This document shows, in pieces, positions 25,570 through 34,625 of a DNA stretch of 64,000 nt (within the stretch, counting starts at the first letter, position 1; every line of letters starts with the position of its first letter). Location: assembly GCA_022482625.1 (NCBI GenBank), contig JAKVOU010000001.1:1412784-1476783 (forward strand), in the 5' to 3' direction. Under the pieces are notes generated by a model, which saw only the letters and a list, made by a program, of their open reading frames with translations, did not search any database and was not told where the DNA came from. The DNA comes from Spirochaetia bacterium. Its GTDB lineage: Bacteria > Spirochaetota > Spirochaetia > Sphaerochaetales > Sphaerochaetaceae. Position numbers and translations under genes: made by a program.

Positions 25570-26627
25570 GATTCGTCATTGAAAAACGCAATGTGCGGTC
25601 CCGGAAAATGGAACTACTCGTCCCACTTTTCTCCTTACTCGTATCATTCGTACTAGGTGCAATAGTACTTGCACTTTCCAAGGCGCCGCCGCTTGAGACA
25701 TATAGGGCACTCATTCACGGTGCCTTCGGCTCACGGACAAAACTTCAGTATACGATTGTAAAGGCCCTTCCCTTGCTTATGTGCGGATTGGCAGTCGGTA
25801 TTGCATTCAGATTGAAATTCTGGAACATCGGTGCCGAAGGCCAGTATGTCATGGGTGTCATCGGTATCACATGGGTAATCCAGTTCTGGAACTTACCCCC
25901 CACGCTGATGTTACCTGTCGGTTTGGCCATGTCCATCGTTTTCGGAAGTATCTGGGGAGGTATTCCCGGTGCACTCAAGGCAAACTGGAAGGTCGATGAA
26001 ACCATAACGACCCTTATGATGAACTATATAGCAATCGGCATTGCAGAGTATCTCTATATAAACGCATGGAAGGCCCCGAAAGGCAATATGGGAACCATCA
26101 AGTTTCCTGAAGCTGCTTGGCTCAAGGGAATCTGGGGCAGGGTCCATGCGGGTATCATCATTGCCTTGGTTCTCGTAGTTGTTCTCTATTTTGTACTCTA
26201 CAAGACAAAATGGGGATTCGAACTCAATATGATAGGCAAGAACCCGACCGCAGCCAGATGCCAAGGCGTAGCAATCAAAAGGAATATCATCCTTGCGATG
26301 CTTGTTTCAGGTGCAATAGCCGGGTTGGCAGGCGGTATCGATACTGCAGGGGTCACACATTGCCTGACAAAGGGCGTTGACAGCGGTTACGGCTTTACCG
26401 GTATCATCGTTGCATGGATGAGCGGACTCAATCCTTTCATTTCCATCCTCGTAGCAATGTTGCTGGCAGCATTGGAAACAGGAGCCGATGCTTTGCAGAT
26501 TTCATTGCATCTGCCTGCCGCAATGGGCAATGTCCTGGAAGGACTTATCCTTATCCCGTTGCTAGCCGGAAACATTTTCATTGATTACAGGCTCAAGAAG
26601 ATTGATACCAAGGAGGAAAAGGCATGA
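25566..26627 (+). CDS. Nucleoside ABC importer permease, first subunit
   Basis: A 353-residue protein of the branched-chain/nucleoside permease family (YufP-like) with about nine membrane helices. Characteristic parts are LGAIVLALSKAPPLETYRAL, FWNIGAEGQYVMGVIG and GKNPTAARCQGVAIKR, a cytoplasmic loop that contacts the ATPase. The GTG start at 25566 overlaps the ATPase stop by four bases. It forms the pore with the second permease, whose ATG overlaps this stop (ATGA). Confidence 0.9.
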   Translation: MRFVIEKRNVRSRKMELLVPLFSLLVSFVLGAIVLALSKAPPLETYRALIHGAFGSRTKLQYTIVKALPLLMCGLAVGIAFRLKFWNIGAEGQYVMGVIGITWVIQFWNLPPTLMLPVGLAMSIVFGSIWGGIPGALKANWKVDETITTLMMNYIAIGIAEYLYINAWKAPKGNMGTIKFPEAAWLKGIWGRVHAGIIIALVLVVVLYFVLYKTKWGFELNMIGKNPTAARCQGVAIKRNIILAMLVSGAIAGLAGGIDTAGVTHCLTKGVDSGYGFTGIIVAWMSGLNPFISILVAMLLAALETGADALQISLHLPAAMGNVLEGLILIPLLAGNIFIDYRLKKIDTKEEKA

Positions 26628-27586
26628 ACACATTGATATTTATCCAGAATCTGCTTGCTGCGACACTGGCAATGGGAACAAGTCTCACCTACACGACCTT
26701 GGGAGAAGTCTTTACTGAAAAGAGCGGCATATTGAACCTTGGACTTGAAGGGACGATGCTGTTCGGAGCCCTTTGTGGTTTCGCCACGGCATATCACACC
26801 GGTAGTCTCCTGCTTGGCCTGCTCATGGCTATGGCGGCCGGAGTATTGCTTGCTGCAATCCATTCGTTTCTCTCAATCACGCTAAGAGCAAACCAAGTAG
26901 TCACAGGACTTGCAATTACCATGTTTGGTTCTGGATTGGCTAATTTCTTGGGAAAAAGACTCGGTCCTGTGTCGAATGACCTGAACTTGGTCGGCATGTC
27001 CCTAAAGGCAACCTTTGACAACCTTGCCATCCCAGGCTTGAGCAAAGTACCGATACTCGGTGCTTTCTTCAATGTATCAATTCTGACCTATATCATGTAT
27101 CTGTTGCTTCCTTTGGCCTGGTACCTGATGTATAAGACCAGATATGGGCTTACCATCCGTGCTGTCGGGGAAAATCCGATGACAGCAGCAGCCATGGGGA
27201 TAAGCGTAACAAAAGTCCGCTACCTCTATACTTTGATCGGAGGTGCAATGGCTGGCTTGGGCGGGGCATGTCTCTCCCTTTCGTTCACACCAAGTTGGAA
27301 CGACAACATGACAGGAGGAATGGGATGGATTGCCATAGCCTTGGTAATTTTCTCAGGATGGAACCCCGGAAGAGTAGCAATAGGAACACTGGTGTTCGGC
27401 GGCATCACAAGCTTGCAATTTGCCATTCAGGCCGCAGGGCTTCAAATTGGTCATACCGGCGCAGTTATTGGGTATCACTCCTTATTTCATCACACTGCTG
27501 GTCCTCATTGTCATGACCATCAGCAGTCAGAAGCAAGGCAACAGCTTTGCTGCACCTTCTGCATTGGGCACATCCTTTGCAATTGA
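26624..27586 (+). CDS. Nucleoside ABC importer permease, second subunit, with a 3' frameshift
   Basis: A YufQ-like permease. Typical blocks include LGEVFTEKSGILNLGLEGTML near the N-terminus, RAVGENPMTAAAMGI and GMGWIAIALVIFSGWNP. The last 35-40 residues of the present frame (HSLFHHTAGPHCHDHQQSEA) are hydrophilic and unlike the family. One frame away, from about 27470, the DNA encodes the expected last helix and tail (GITPYFITLLVLIVMTISSQ), ending at a TAA at 27596. A single indel near 27460-27475 therefore changes the C-terminus. If real, the final helix is lost; if a sequencing error, the gene ends at 27596. Confidence 0.82.
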   Translation: MNTLIFIQNLLAATLAMGTSLTYTTLGEVFTEKSGILNLGLEGTMLFGALCGFATAYHTGSLLLGLLMAMAAGVLLAAIHSFLSITLRANQVVTGLAITMFGSGLANFLGKRLGPVSNDLNLVGMSLKATFDNLAIPGLSKVPILGAFFNVSILTYIMYLLLPLAWYLMYKTRYGLTIRAVGENPMTAAAMGISVTKVRYLYTLIGGAMAGLGGACLSLSFTPSWNDNMTGGMGWIAIALVIFSGWNPGRVAIGTLVFGGITSLQFAIQAAGLQIGHTGAVIGYHSLFHHTAGPHCHDHQQSEARQQLCCTFCIGHILCN

Positions 27587-27664
27587 TGAAAAATAACAGA
27601 AATGCTATAATTGTTGACAGGCAAAGATAGATGCAATTGTCTCTTTGTCTTGCAAACAAAACAT

Positions 27665-27708
27665 AGAGACAGATCATCAATCTCATCACGATGATCTGTC
27701 TCTTTTTT
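27665..27708 (+). terminator. Intrinsic terminator of the nucleoside importer operon
   Basis: A perfect 14-bp stem AGAGACAGATCATC / GATGATCTGTCTCT with an 11-base loop, followed by six T. Confidence 0.92.
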
Positions 27709-27832
27709 ACTGCAGAAGCAGCAACTGCTTCTGCCCCGGCTGATGAGTTATCCTTCACCTGCCATATCGAAGCAAAAACGATAGATTTTCATCGGATTGA
27801 CGGAAATTTCTTCTGATCTTAAGATAGACCGT

Positions 27833-28315
27833 ATGGCAGCGAAACTGAAAAAAACAAATGCAATGAGAATCCTTGAAACAAAAGGACTACCTTATGAAGT
27901 ATTTACCTATGAGTTTGACCTGGAACATCTGGATGCAATCCATGCCAGCGAGAGTGCCGGACTTGATCCCCAACGCGTATTCAAGACCATTGTCATGGTA
28001 GACAATGAGAAAAATGTCTTTGTCTTCTGTCTGCCGGCACAGTTTACCATAAGCATGAAAAAAGCCAGGCAACTTACAGGAAGCAAGACCATGGATCTCA
28101 TCAGACTGGAGGATTTGCAGAAAGTCACAGGATATGTCCGTGGAGGCTGTTCCCCCCTTGGCATGAAAAAGCAGTTCATGACATTCATCGAGGAAGTTGC
28201 ACAGCTGGAAGACTATATCTTTGTCAGCGGAGGTCAACGCGGCATCCAGCTTAAAGTCAAGCCCGATGACCTCCTGGAAGCAGCAGAGGCCCGTTACGCC
28301 GACTTCACAATCTGA
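27833..28315 (+). CDS. ybaK: YbaK/EbsC-type aminoacyl-tRNA deacylase
   Basis: A 160-residue protein with the YbaK fold: KKTNAMRILETKGLPYEVFTYE at the N-terminus, DPQRVFKTIVM, then GYVRGGCSPLGMKK, which contains the family's conserved glycine-rich loop. The conserved lysine is in RVFKT. The enzyme hydrolyses Cys-tRNA(Pro) made by mistake by prolyl-tRNA synthetase. ATG 27833 is preferred by alignment to the family start, although its ribosome site is weak; a TTG 36 bases upstream is possible. It lies alone behind a terminator. Confidence 0.88.
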   Translation: MAAKLKKTNAMRILETKGLPYEVFTYEFDLEHLDAIHASESAGLDPQRVFKTIVMVDNEKNVFVFCLPAQFTISMKKARQLTGSKTMDLIRLEDLQKVTGYVRGGCSPLGMKKQFMTFIEEVAQLEDYIFVSGGQRGIQLKVKPDDLLEAAEARYADFTI

Positions 28316-28349
28316 CGGACCATGTTTTGCTTCTATAAACAAAAGATGA

Positions 28350-29405
28350 TTACCTAAGAGCGATGGCCTCTATTTCAACCAAAGCAGCCTTAGGCAATTT
28401 TGCTACCTGTACCGCAGATCTGGCAGGAAGGATTCCTTCCCCAAAGAATTGGGCATAGACCCCGTTCATTGCGGCAAAATCATCCATATCAGCTAAAAAC
28501 ACCGTAGTTTTCACCACTTTCGACAGATTTGAGCCAGCAGCTTCCAATACAGCCTGCAGATTATGAAGCGCTTGTGTTGTCTGCTCTTCGATTCCTGTCG
28601 CCATTTTTCCCGTTTCCGGATGCAAAGGAATCTGACCTGAAGTCATGACAAAAGGTCCTGCTGACACCGCTTGGCTATAAGGGCCGATCGCCGAAGGCGC
28701 CTTTTCCGTTACGACAACCATCTTTTCATTTTTTTCCATACTATCTCCGTTATCCAAAATTTCCAACAAATCAAGAGGCTTATCCAGCAATGCCTTGATT
28801 CCCCGCGAAAGCGTAGACTTTTCATCAAAGCCGAAACCATACCTTACAGCAATGAAATCTACCCCTGCACCCATTGCACCGGCAAAATCGTGAAGGGTGT
28901 CGCCAACCAGCACGGTACGCCTGTTTGGAATACCAAGCTCCCTGCAGACTTTATCAATTACCATTGCCTTATTGAGTTTTCCATCGGCATCAGAACCTCT
29001 CATAGCTGAAAAATACGGTGCAAGACCAAAATATTGCATCATCTCCCTTGCTACCGGTTCATATTTCATCGTCCCTACGGCACAGGTATAACCTCTTGCA
29101 ACCAAGGTTTTCAGAAGTTCTTTGATACCCGGATACATCTTGGCCCGAAATTTTCCATCCTCTCCATAGATTGTCCGATAGATAGAAACCGCACGTTCAA
29201 GCTCACTGTCATCTTCCATGCCATAGGTAAGCCGGAAACAATCCTTCAACGGAGGCCCGACAAACTTTTTCAACTGTGCGAACTCATGTTCTTCAGGAAG
29301 TCCCATTTCCTTTCTCGTGGCATTTGCAGTGGCAAATATTCCTGGAGATGTATCCATCAGCGTCCCGTCGAGGTCAAAGACAATCAAATCATAGTCTTTC
29401 TTCAT
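28350..29405 (-). CDS. Fusion of a HAD phosphatase and a RidA/YjgF imine deaminase
   Basis: A 351-residue protein with two complete domains. Residues 1 to about 218 form a HAD hydrolase: DLDGTLMDTSPG, a cap region containing KKFVGPPLKDCF, VGTMKYEP, and VLVGDTLHDFAGAMGAG with the motif IV acidic pair. Residues about 228-351 are a RidA-type deaminase: KAPSAIGPYSQAVSAG, FVMTSGQIPLHPETG, and the conserved Arg in GILPARSAVQVAKLPK. RidA removes reactive enamines such as 2-aminoacrylate. The junction DNA holds GGAG followed five bases later by an in-frame ATG, which looks like the original ribosome site of a formerly separate ridA, so internal initiation may also occur. Confidence 0.88.
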   Translation of the reverse strand: MKKDYDLIVFDLDGTLMDTSPGIFATANATRKEMGLPEEHEFAQLKKFVGPPLKDCFRLTYGMEDDSELERAVSIYRTIYGEDGKFRAKMYPGIKELLKTLVARGYTCAVGTMKYEPVAREMMQYFGLAPYFSAMRGSDADGKLNKAMVIDKVCRELGIPNRRTVLVGDTLHDFAGAMGAGVDFIAVRYGFGFDEKSTLSRGIKALLDKPLDLLEILDNGDSMEKNEKMVVVTEKAPSAIGPYSQAVSAGPFVMTSGQIPLHPETGKMATGIEEQTTQALHNLQAVLEAAGSNLSKVVKTTVFLADMDDFAAMNGVYAQFFGEGILPARSAVQVAKLPKAALVEIEAIALR

Positions 29406-29450
29406 GCTTCATAGTTCCTTTGCTTCCTGAAAGGGAAATCCCTCCCTGTT

Positions 29451-32400
29451 CTAGTCATCTTCATCGGTATGTTTTCGTTCTTGGAACCGTTCGACCGTCG
29501 AGACAACAAATTTCCAGTCAATAGGCTGGAAATCATCTTTCGAGATTCCCAATTCAACTGCCCTCACAAGCTTGCCGCTCCGTCCATATTTCAAGGTCAA
29601 CGCTGTCCATTCTTCACATCCATGTGAGTACATCACTGCGCCTACATTGTTTTTCCTATCCCAATTGCGAAGCAAATCATCCTGCCCCGTTGTCAGGACA
29701 ATTGTCAGATCAGAGTCCGGCACGGTAAACATCTTGTCTTTTCCATCTGCCAATTGGGCAAGACGGACTTGTTCAAGAACCCGTGCCATTTCTGCTAGGA
29801 AAACCGCATCAGCTGCATCGCAAATACCATAGAATTTACTTGTTTCAGCCTTTTCGAGCTTGCTGAAAATTTCAGCAATCTTATCAGGCCATTTTGATTT
29901 TGGAGTATTCATATCTTGTTTTTCTGTCCTCTTTTCCAGAAGTATTCCGGAACCAGGTTCAGGAATTACAGCATCCAGTTCACTATAAGGATCATCACCT
30001 GCATTTCCATCATCTTCACTGGACTCACTCATAGTCTCTTCATTGTCATCGGATTCAAGATCCGCATCAAATGTTGCATTCAACTCCTTTTCCAATGGGT
30101 CGATTTCATCAGTCTCTTCATCATCCTTTGCTTTATTAGCAATATATGGATCAAGTTTCTTAGTATCGGAATCTTCGATGCTGCCTGCAACATCCCCGGC
30201 ATCATCAGCTTCCATATCCTCATCAGCCAATGTCAATTGTACAAGTTCCTCGGAAAAAGGCATCTCAGGTTCCTGTTCATGTTCCTCTGCTTCATCAACC
30301 TGTTCATAATCCTTATTCAAGAGAAGTTCTTCATCAAGTCCATCATCATTGCCGGCAATATCCTCCGGGAATCGGGAATCATCGGCTTCGGCGGAATCCA
30401 TATGGGTATTTCCAGGAAGAAAATCCTCATCCGGTTCATCTTCAGCCCGCTTGTAATCTTCCAAATCTTTTTCCAAGTCATCGGTGTCATCCTGATCATC
30501 ATCGGATGCATCAGACGATTCGTCAACCGGTTGGGCACCAACCGGCTGTTTGCCGAATGCCTTTGCAAAAGAATATCCGGCTTCCTTGGGTAAATCATCA
30601 TCAGATTCTTCTCCGTCGAGAATCTCCTCGTCATCAACATCTGCATAGGCATCTGCCTTGTTGCCTGACTCCTCTTTTGGGGCTGTAAACTCACTTTTGC
30701 CCTCAGCGACATTCTGCAGCAATGTTGCAAAACTAAAAGGTGTTTTCTTCGTCGATTCCGTTGCTTCTTTTTCCTTTGTCTTGACATCTGCATCAGCACT
30801 TGGCTTTTCATCAGAACCAGCTTCTTCTGCAGCAAGACCAGCAAACAAATCCTGTCCATCTCCATCCATTGTCCTAACCCGAGTTTTGTCTTCTAAGACA
30901 TCAGGAATAGCAACAACGTCGTCAGCAGCAACAGTTCCAACAGTTTCTTCCGGGATAGCATCCGAAACTTCCCCAGCAAGGGGATCCTTTCCTCCTGCGA
31001 CATTCTGCAATACAGTGGCAAAGGAAAAACCTGAAACCGTCTTTTTCGGCCGATCATCCTTTTCTGTAGCATCCTGTGGTTCCGTAAAGTCAGTTTTCTT
31101 CTGCTTGACTTCCATCGGCTGCAGTTCATCATCAGACTCTTGCATGGACTTCATACCCTCCTGCAGTTCTGTGGATTTCTGTTCGTCATGCTGGTTTTTC
31201 CCTGATTCTGAAACATCCTGAGGTTTCATAGCTTCCGTCTCAGTATCCTCTGCTTCCGCAGATGCTACGACTTCCTGTGTCTCTGTGCATTCCGATTCGT
31301 CCTGCTGCTTCATAGAGGCTCCGGATGCATGCGCTTTGACCTCCAGCTGAGGTAATCCCAACGTATCTTTGAACTGTCGAATCTTATCCCAGTCATTTAC
31401 AAAGGTACAGAGTTGCAGAAGCGAAATTGTCAAAATTCTATCTGTATCAAGTCCCAAAGGATAGCAGATATCAGCGGTATCATCTACCAAGACAAGAGGG
31501 CCAGGTGCCTGACCGGCAAGTTGCCTGCATGATGTCTGCTGTTCCAGTATTTCGGCAGTTTTTGCAAGATCATCAAATGGATTCAAGGGCATGGCAGAAA
31601 CATGGCATGAAGAGATACAGACATTGACTCTTCTTTCTCCCCGTTCAAAGACCACATCAAAATATGAATCACCACATTGCTGGTTGAAGGAATAATCAAG
31701 ACCGCCCAAAACACCAGCAAGGATAGAAAAAGGCAACAACCGTTTTCTGGATATTTCGGTTTCTGCCCATTGCTTCATATATTCCGGATAGGAAGTCAAG
31801 ACAGCGTGCTTGATGGCATCCCATGCCCGATCAAAGATAAACTTGCCTTCAAAAGAAAAAAAGACACCTCCGAAATTGATGAACAACGTTTCATCCAAGC
31901 CGGCATCTGCAGTCAAGAATGCCAGGTCCTTCTCACCTGCTGAACCAGCAAGGAGGGAAAGCAACCGGCAGTCATGGTCCGAAAGAGAACAATAGTCCTT
32001 GACCATAAAAAGACCCAGACCATCCCGTTTTTCCACAATACTACGGTCACGTTCCTGCCAACCTTTTTCCCTGATTATCAGCTTGATCAATTCTGGATCT
32101 TCCATTCCGGGATGGGTAGCCCTGGCCGCAGGAAGCATAGGAACAAGATCCTCCTGATATGCCTTGAACTCTTCAGAAAAACGAGCAATACCTTCATATC
32201 CCTGCAAAGCCAATTTACCAAGCTCTTCTATCAGATCCTCAAGCGGAGCATCAAAGACTTTGTTTACCATGGATGCAAAAGGTTGTAGCCTGTCCCGCAA
32301 TTCTTTTTTCCGGGCTTCCAGAAGAGTGACATCGACCGGGCATGGCAGGCAGTACCCCCCACAGTATTCCTGCAACATACGGGCTTGGTCAGATGGCAAT

Positions 32401-32801
32401 TGAAGGGAAAGGACCCTGTTGTCGACATAACGTGTAGTATGGCTTTCCAAGGCTGAAAAATATTTCAGGCTTTTCTTCCAATCCGCATCCTTTATGGCGA
32501 TTTCTTCAGAGAAGCCTCCGGCAGGGGCAAATTCCCTGGACACCAACAGTTTTATCAAGAAGCGTGTGAAAGCATACGATTTTGTCCGTAGGAAAATTTC
32601 CGATGCTTTTGATGTACGTTCAACCTGCTCCATATTCCAACAGGCGGTCCTGATGTATGCCAGTGGATTATATTTCATGACAAGCATGGCAAGCCTGTGC
32701 ACGTCATTCTGCATCAAGGATTCAGCCTGTAGTATATTCTTCCGTATTTTCTCGGATGAAATATGAATTTCATCTAGATTCCATGATTCATTGTTTCTCA
32801 T
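29451..32801 (-). CDS. Very large acidic protein with unknown folded ends and a disordered centre
   Basis: I do not recognise any catalytic family in this 1116-residue protein. Residues 1 to about 490 look folded and mostly helical. About 495-960 is low-complexity, packed with Asp, Glu, Ser and Gln, surely disordered. About 968-1116 is a second folded domain (KWPDKIAEIFSKLEKAET to the end). Within the acidic part a short hydrophobic motif recurs: FSFATVLQNVAGGK at 592, FSFATLLQNVAEGK at 689 and a weaker YSFAKAFGKQPVG at 743. The same motif occurs in the patatin at 46323. No signal peptide or membrane segment is seen, so it is likely cytoplasmic. The start has a GAGG site. Confidence 0.75.
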   Translation of the reverse strand: MRNNESWNLDEIHISSEKIRKNILQAESLMQNDVHRLAMLVMKYNPLAYIRTACWNMEQVERTSKASEIFLRTKSYAFTRFLIKLLVSREFAPAGGFSEEIAIKDADWKKSLKYFSALESHTTRYVDNRVLSLQLPSDQARMLQEYCGGYCLPCPVDVTLLEARKKELRDRLQPFASMVNKVFDAPLEDLIEELGKLALQGYEGIARFSEEFKAYQEDLVPMLPAARATHPGMEDPELIKLIIREKGWQERDRSIVEKRDGLGLFMVKDYCSLSDHDCRLLSLLAGSAGEKDLAFLTADAGLDETLFINFGGVFFSFEGKFIFDRAWDAIKHAVLTSYPEYMKQWAETEISRKRLLPFSILAGVLGGLDYSFNQQCGDSYFDVVFERGERRVNVCISSCHVSAMPLNPFDDLAKTAEILEQQTSCRQLAGQAPGPLVLVDDTADICYPLGLDTDRILTISLLQLCTFVNDWDKIRQFKDTLGLPQLEVKAHASGASMKQQDESECTETQEVVASAEAEDTETEAMKPQDVSESGKNQHDEQKSTELQEGMKSMQESDDELQPMEVKQKKTDFTEPQDATEKDDRPKKTVSGFSFATVLQNVAGGKDPLAGEVSDAIPEETVGTVAADDVVAIPDVLEDKTRVRTMDGDGQDLFAGLAAEEAGSDEKPSADADVKTKEKEATESTKKTPFSFATLLQNVAEGKSEFTAPKEESGNKADAYADVDDEEILDGEESDDDLPKEAGYSFAKAFGKQPVGAQPVDESSDASDDDQDDTDDLEKDLEDYKRAEDEPDEDFLPGNTHMDSAEADDSRFPEDIAGNDDGLDEELLLNKDYEQVDEAEEHEQEPEMPFSEELVQLTLADEDMEADDAGDVAGSIEDSDTKKLDPYIANKAKDDEETDEIDPLEKELNATFDADLESDDNEETMSESSEDDGNAGDDPYSELDAVIPEPGSGILLEKRTEKQDMNTPKSKWPDKIAEIFSKLEKAETSKFYGICDAADAVFLAEMARVLEQVRLAQLADGKDKMFTVPDSDLTIVLTTGQDDLLRNWDRKNNVGAVMYSHGCEEWTALTLKYGRSGKLVRAVELGISKDDFQPIDWKFVVSTVERFQERKHTDEDD

Positions 32802-32834
32802 GTCTACCTCATTTCCCAGTAAAATAACAGGCTC

Positions 32835-33326
32835 TCATGCATCTGATGATTTGCTTGGTATTGTTCGTTTGCCGCTGATGGACACAATTGTGATACCAAC
32901 CACAGTTACAGAAGAAAAGAACCTGTCCATGTATGCATCAACTGCAACAGGCGGCTGCTGTGGTGCATATTTGCTGCAGGTTTTCCGTAATACTTCACGC
33001 TTCAATGCTTCGTTTCCAATTACATAAGCCTGGCCTTGGGCAACTACGGATTCGTACATCAGTGAAAAGCCACTCCCGCTTACAAAAGCTCTTCCGACTG
33101 CATGGATACAGACCTTGTCATCACGTTCCAGCAATTCCAATTTGTATCCTTCTGAAGCACAATGGAAATATACACATCCATCCAGCACTACAGGCGATAT
33201 GGAAACACAATAAGGGAAACCATCAGGTCCTGCATTGAATGCAACATCAGCCCATTTGCATTGTTCCAACAACTTCCATGCTTCTGAAACAGGCATGCAT
33301 CTATCCTGCCGCCTCAACTCTCTCAT
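32835..33326 (-). CDS. Pyridoxamine-5'-phosphate-oxidase-like flavoprotein (NimA type)
   Basis: A 163-residue split-barrel protein. RDQ-like N-terminus MRELRRQDRCMPVSEAWKLL, then ADVAFNAGPDGFPYCVSISPVVLDGCVYFHCASEGYKLE in pieces, are characteristic of the NimA/PPOX group that binds FMN and may reduce nitro compounds. It probably acts in the cytoplasm as a flavin-dependent reductase; the substrate is unknown. ATG 33326 has AGGAG upstream and starts nine bases after the MFS transporter stop, so they are likely cotranscribed. Confidence 0.82.
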   Translation of the reverse strand: MRELRRQDRCMPVSEAWKLLEQCKWADVAFNAGPDGFPYCVSISPVVLDGCVYFHCASEGYKLELLERDDKVCIHAVGRAFVSGSGFSLMYESVVAQGQAYVIGNEALKREVLRKTCSKYAPQQPPVAVDAYMDRFFSSVTVVGITIVSISGKRTIPSKSSDA

Positions 33327-33335
33327 ATCATACTC

Positions 33336-34541
33336 CTAAATTACATCAAAGGCAATTTTATCTTGACTCCGTAAGAACTTTCCAAAGATCAAGCCAATTA
33401 TGACGGCAGCCAGGCTCACTGCTGCGTAGGTATAGAACATCCTCGCATAGCCAAATGCGTCGACCATATGTCCCCCTACCATTGAGCCGACGACAGAAGG
33501 CAAGCCACTGGCAAGAGAAAAATAAAGGCTGATCCCGGCTCCAAGCCTGTCCTTCCTTACATGCGAAGCAATATAATTCAACGCAGCGGGATGGAAAGCA
33601 CCATAGCAGAAAGCATGCAACGTCTGTGAAAGTATCAATCCTGTCTTCGTCGGGAACCAGACATATAGACAAAGTCTCAACGCCATTGCAGCACTTCCGA
33701 CCATCAGAAAAAAATAAGCACTCAGCTTCCTTTTCTTCATCAGCCAGCCTGCAAGCAACATAACAAAGAACTCACAGCCGGCAGCTACGGCATTGAGAAT
33801 AGTAATATCGGGAACATGGGCGACATCAAGTGCATACAGAGAAAGGAAACTATATACGGCAGAAAGGGAAAAACGACTCATTGCAATGAGCAGAAGCATA
33901 AGGACAAAAGCATTGTCATACCATTTGCCGGTATTTCTGTCCTTTCCGATTTTCTCACAGCTCTTCAGATGGTCATACCGTACCGGCAACAGGATGATAG
34001 CCAACACACCGAGGCAACAGACAAGACCAAATGTGATGGCAATTGCCTTGTTGTCAGAAGGCGCGGGAATCCCTGCCACAGACATTGCAACAGAAAGGAT
34101 GACAAATCCCATGGTACCTGCTGACCTGATTCCTGTATACTTTTGGCTGTCACCCTGGACGGCATCCATGGAAATACTGTCAAGCAAGGGAGCATTTGCA
34201 CGGAAACAGAACCCAAGAGATCCAAGGATCAGAAAATAGAGCCAGCCAGGCAGCTTAAGGACAAAGCCGCCGAACAGCAAAGCAGAAAAAAACAGCGAAA
34301 GAGCATCGAAGGAACGGAATCGCCCGGTCCTCTCTGCCAGCAGGCCAACTGCCAACGGGCCTACGATTCCCACAGCTTCAAAGCACCCCATCCCTAATCC
34401 GACCTGAGAAACGGAAAATCCCAAGTTAGCAAGGACAACGGGCAAAAATGGAGTGATTACAGCAAAAGTTGCCTGTACGATGAAGTAGGTAAGATAGAAC
34501 TGTATCATAAAACCATTGTATGTAAAGCTTGGGGAAGTCAC
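33336..34541 (-). CDS. Major facilitator superfamily transporter
   Basis: A roughly 400-residue, 12-helix inner-membrane protein. The N-terminal half has LLAERTGRFRSFDAL, the MFS A-loop between helices 2 and 3. The second half has a matching loop MKKRKLSAYFF. The order of helices and GASLSLYFSLASGLPSVVGS-like ending recall LacY/nucleoside-symporter-like MFS proteins. The GTG at 34541 gives the longest form; an ATG at 34508 is an alternative start with less upstream sequence. Substrate is unknown. The following PPOX-like gene is in the same transcript. Confidence 0.82.
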   Translation of the reverse strand: MTSPSFTYNGFMIQFYLTYFIVQATFAVITPFLPVVLANLGFSVSQVGLGMGCFEAVGIVGPLAVGLLAERTGRFRSFDALSLFFSALLFGGFVLKLPGWLYFLILGSLGFCFRANAPLLDSISMDAVQGDSQKYTGIRSAGTMGFVILSVAMSVAGIPAPSDNKAIAITFGLVCCLGVLAIILLPVRYDHLKSCEKIGKDRNTGKWYDNAFVLMLLLIAMSRFSLSAVYSFLSLYALDVAHVPDITILNAVAAGCEFFVMLLAGWLMKKRKLSAYFFLMVGSAAMALRLCLYVWFPTKTGLILSQTLHAFCYGAFHPAALNYIASHVRKDRLGAGISLYFSLASGLPSVVGSMVGGHMVDAFGYARMFYTYAAVSLAAVIIGLIFGKFLRSQDKIAFDVI

Positions 34542-34563
34542 AAGCCAAAAGGGAAAAAAGGAT

Positions 34564-34590
34564 AAAAAAACAGCTACCCGAAAGCAGCTG
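34564..34590 (-). terminator. Intrinsic terminator after the aminotransferase gene
   Basis: On the minus strand, stem CAGCTGC / GTAGCTG (7 pairs, one wobble) with a TTTCGG loop is followed by seven T. Confidence 0.75.
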
Positions 34591-34625
34591 CATAATCATA
34601 ATGGCAACAAGTGAAGAAAAGTTCC

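Noticed and set aside
29916-30593. Long plus-strand hydrophobic frame opposite the acidic protein
   Set aside because: Its Ile/Phe richness is simply the complement of Asp/Glu codons in the low-complexity region.
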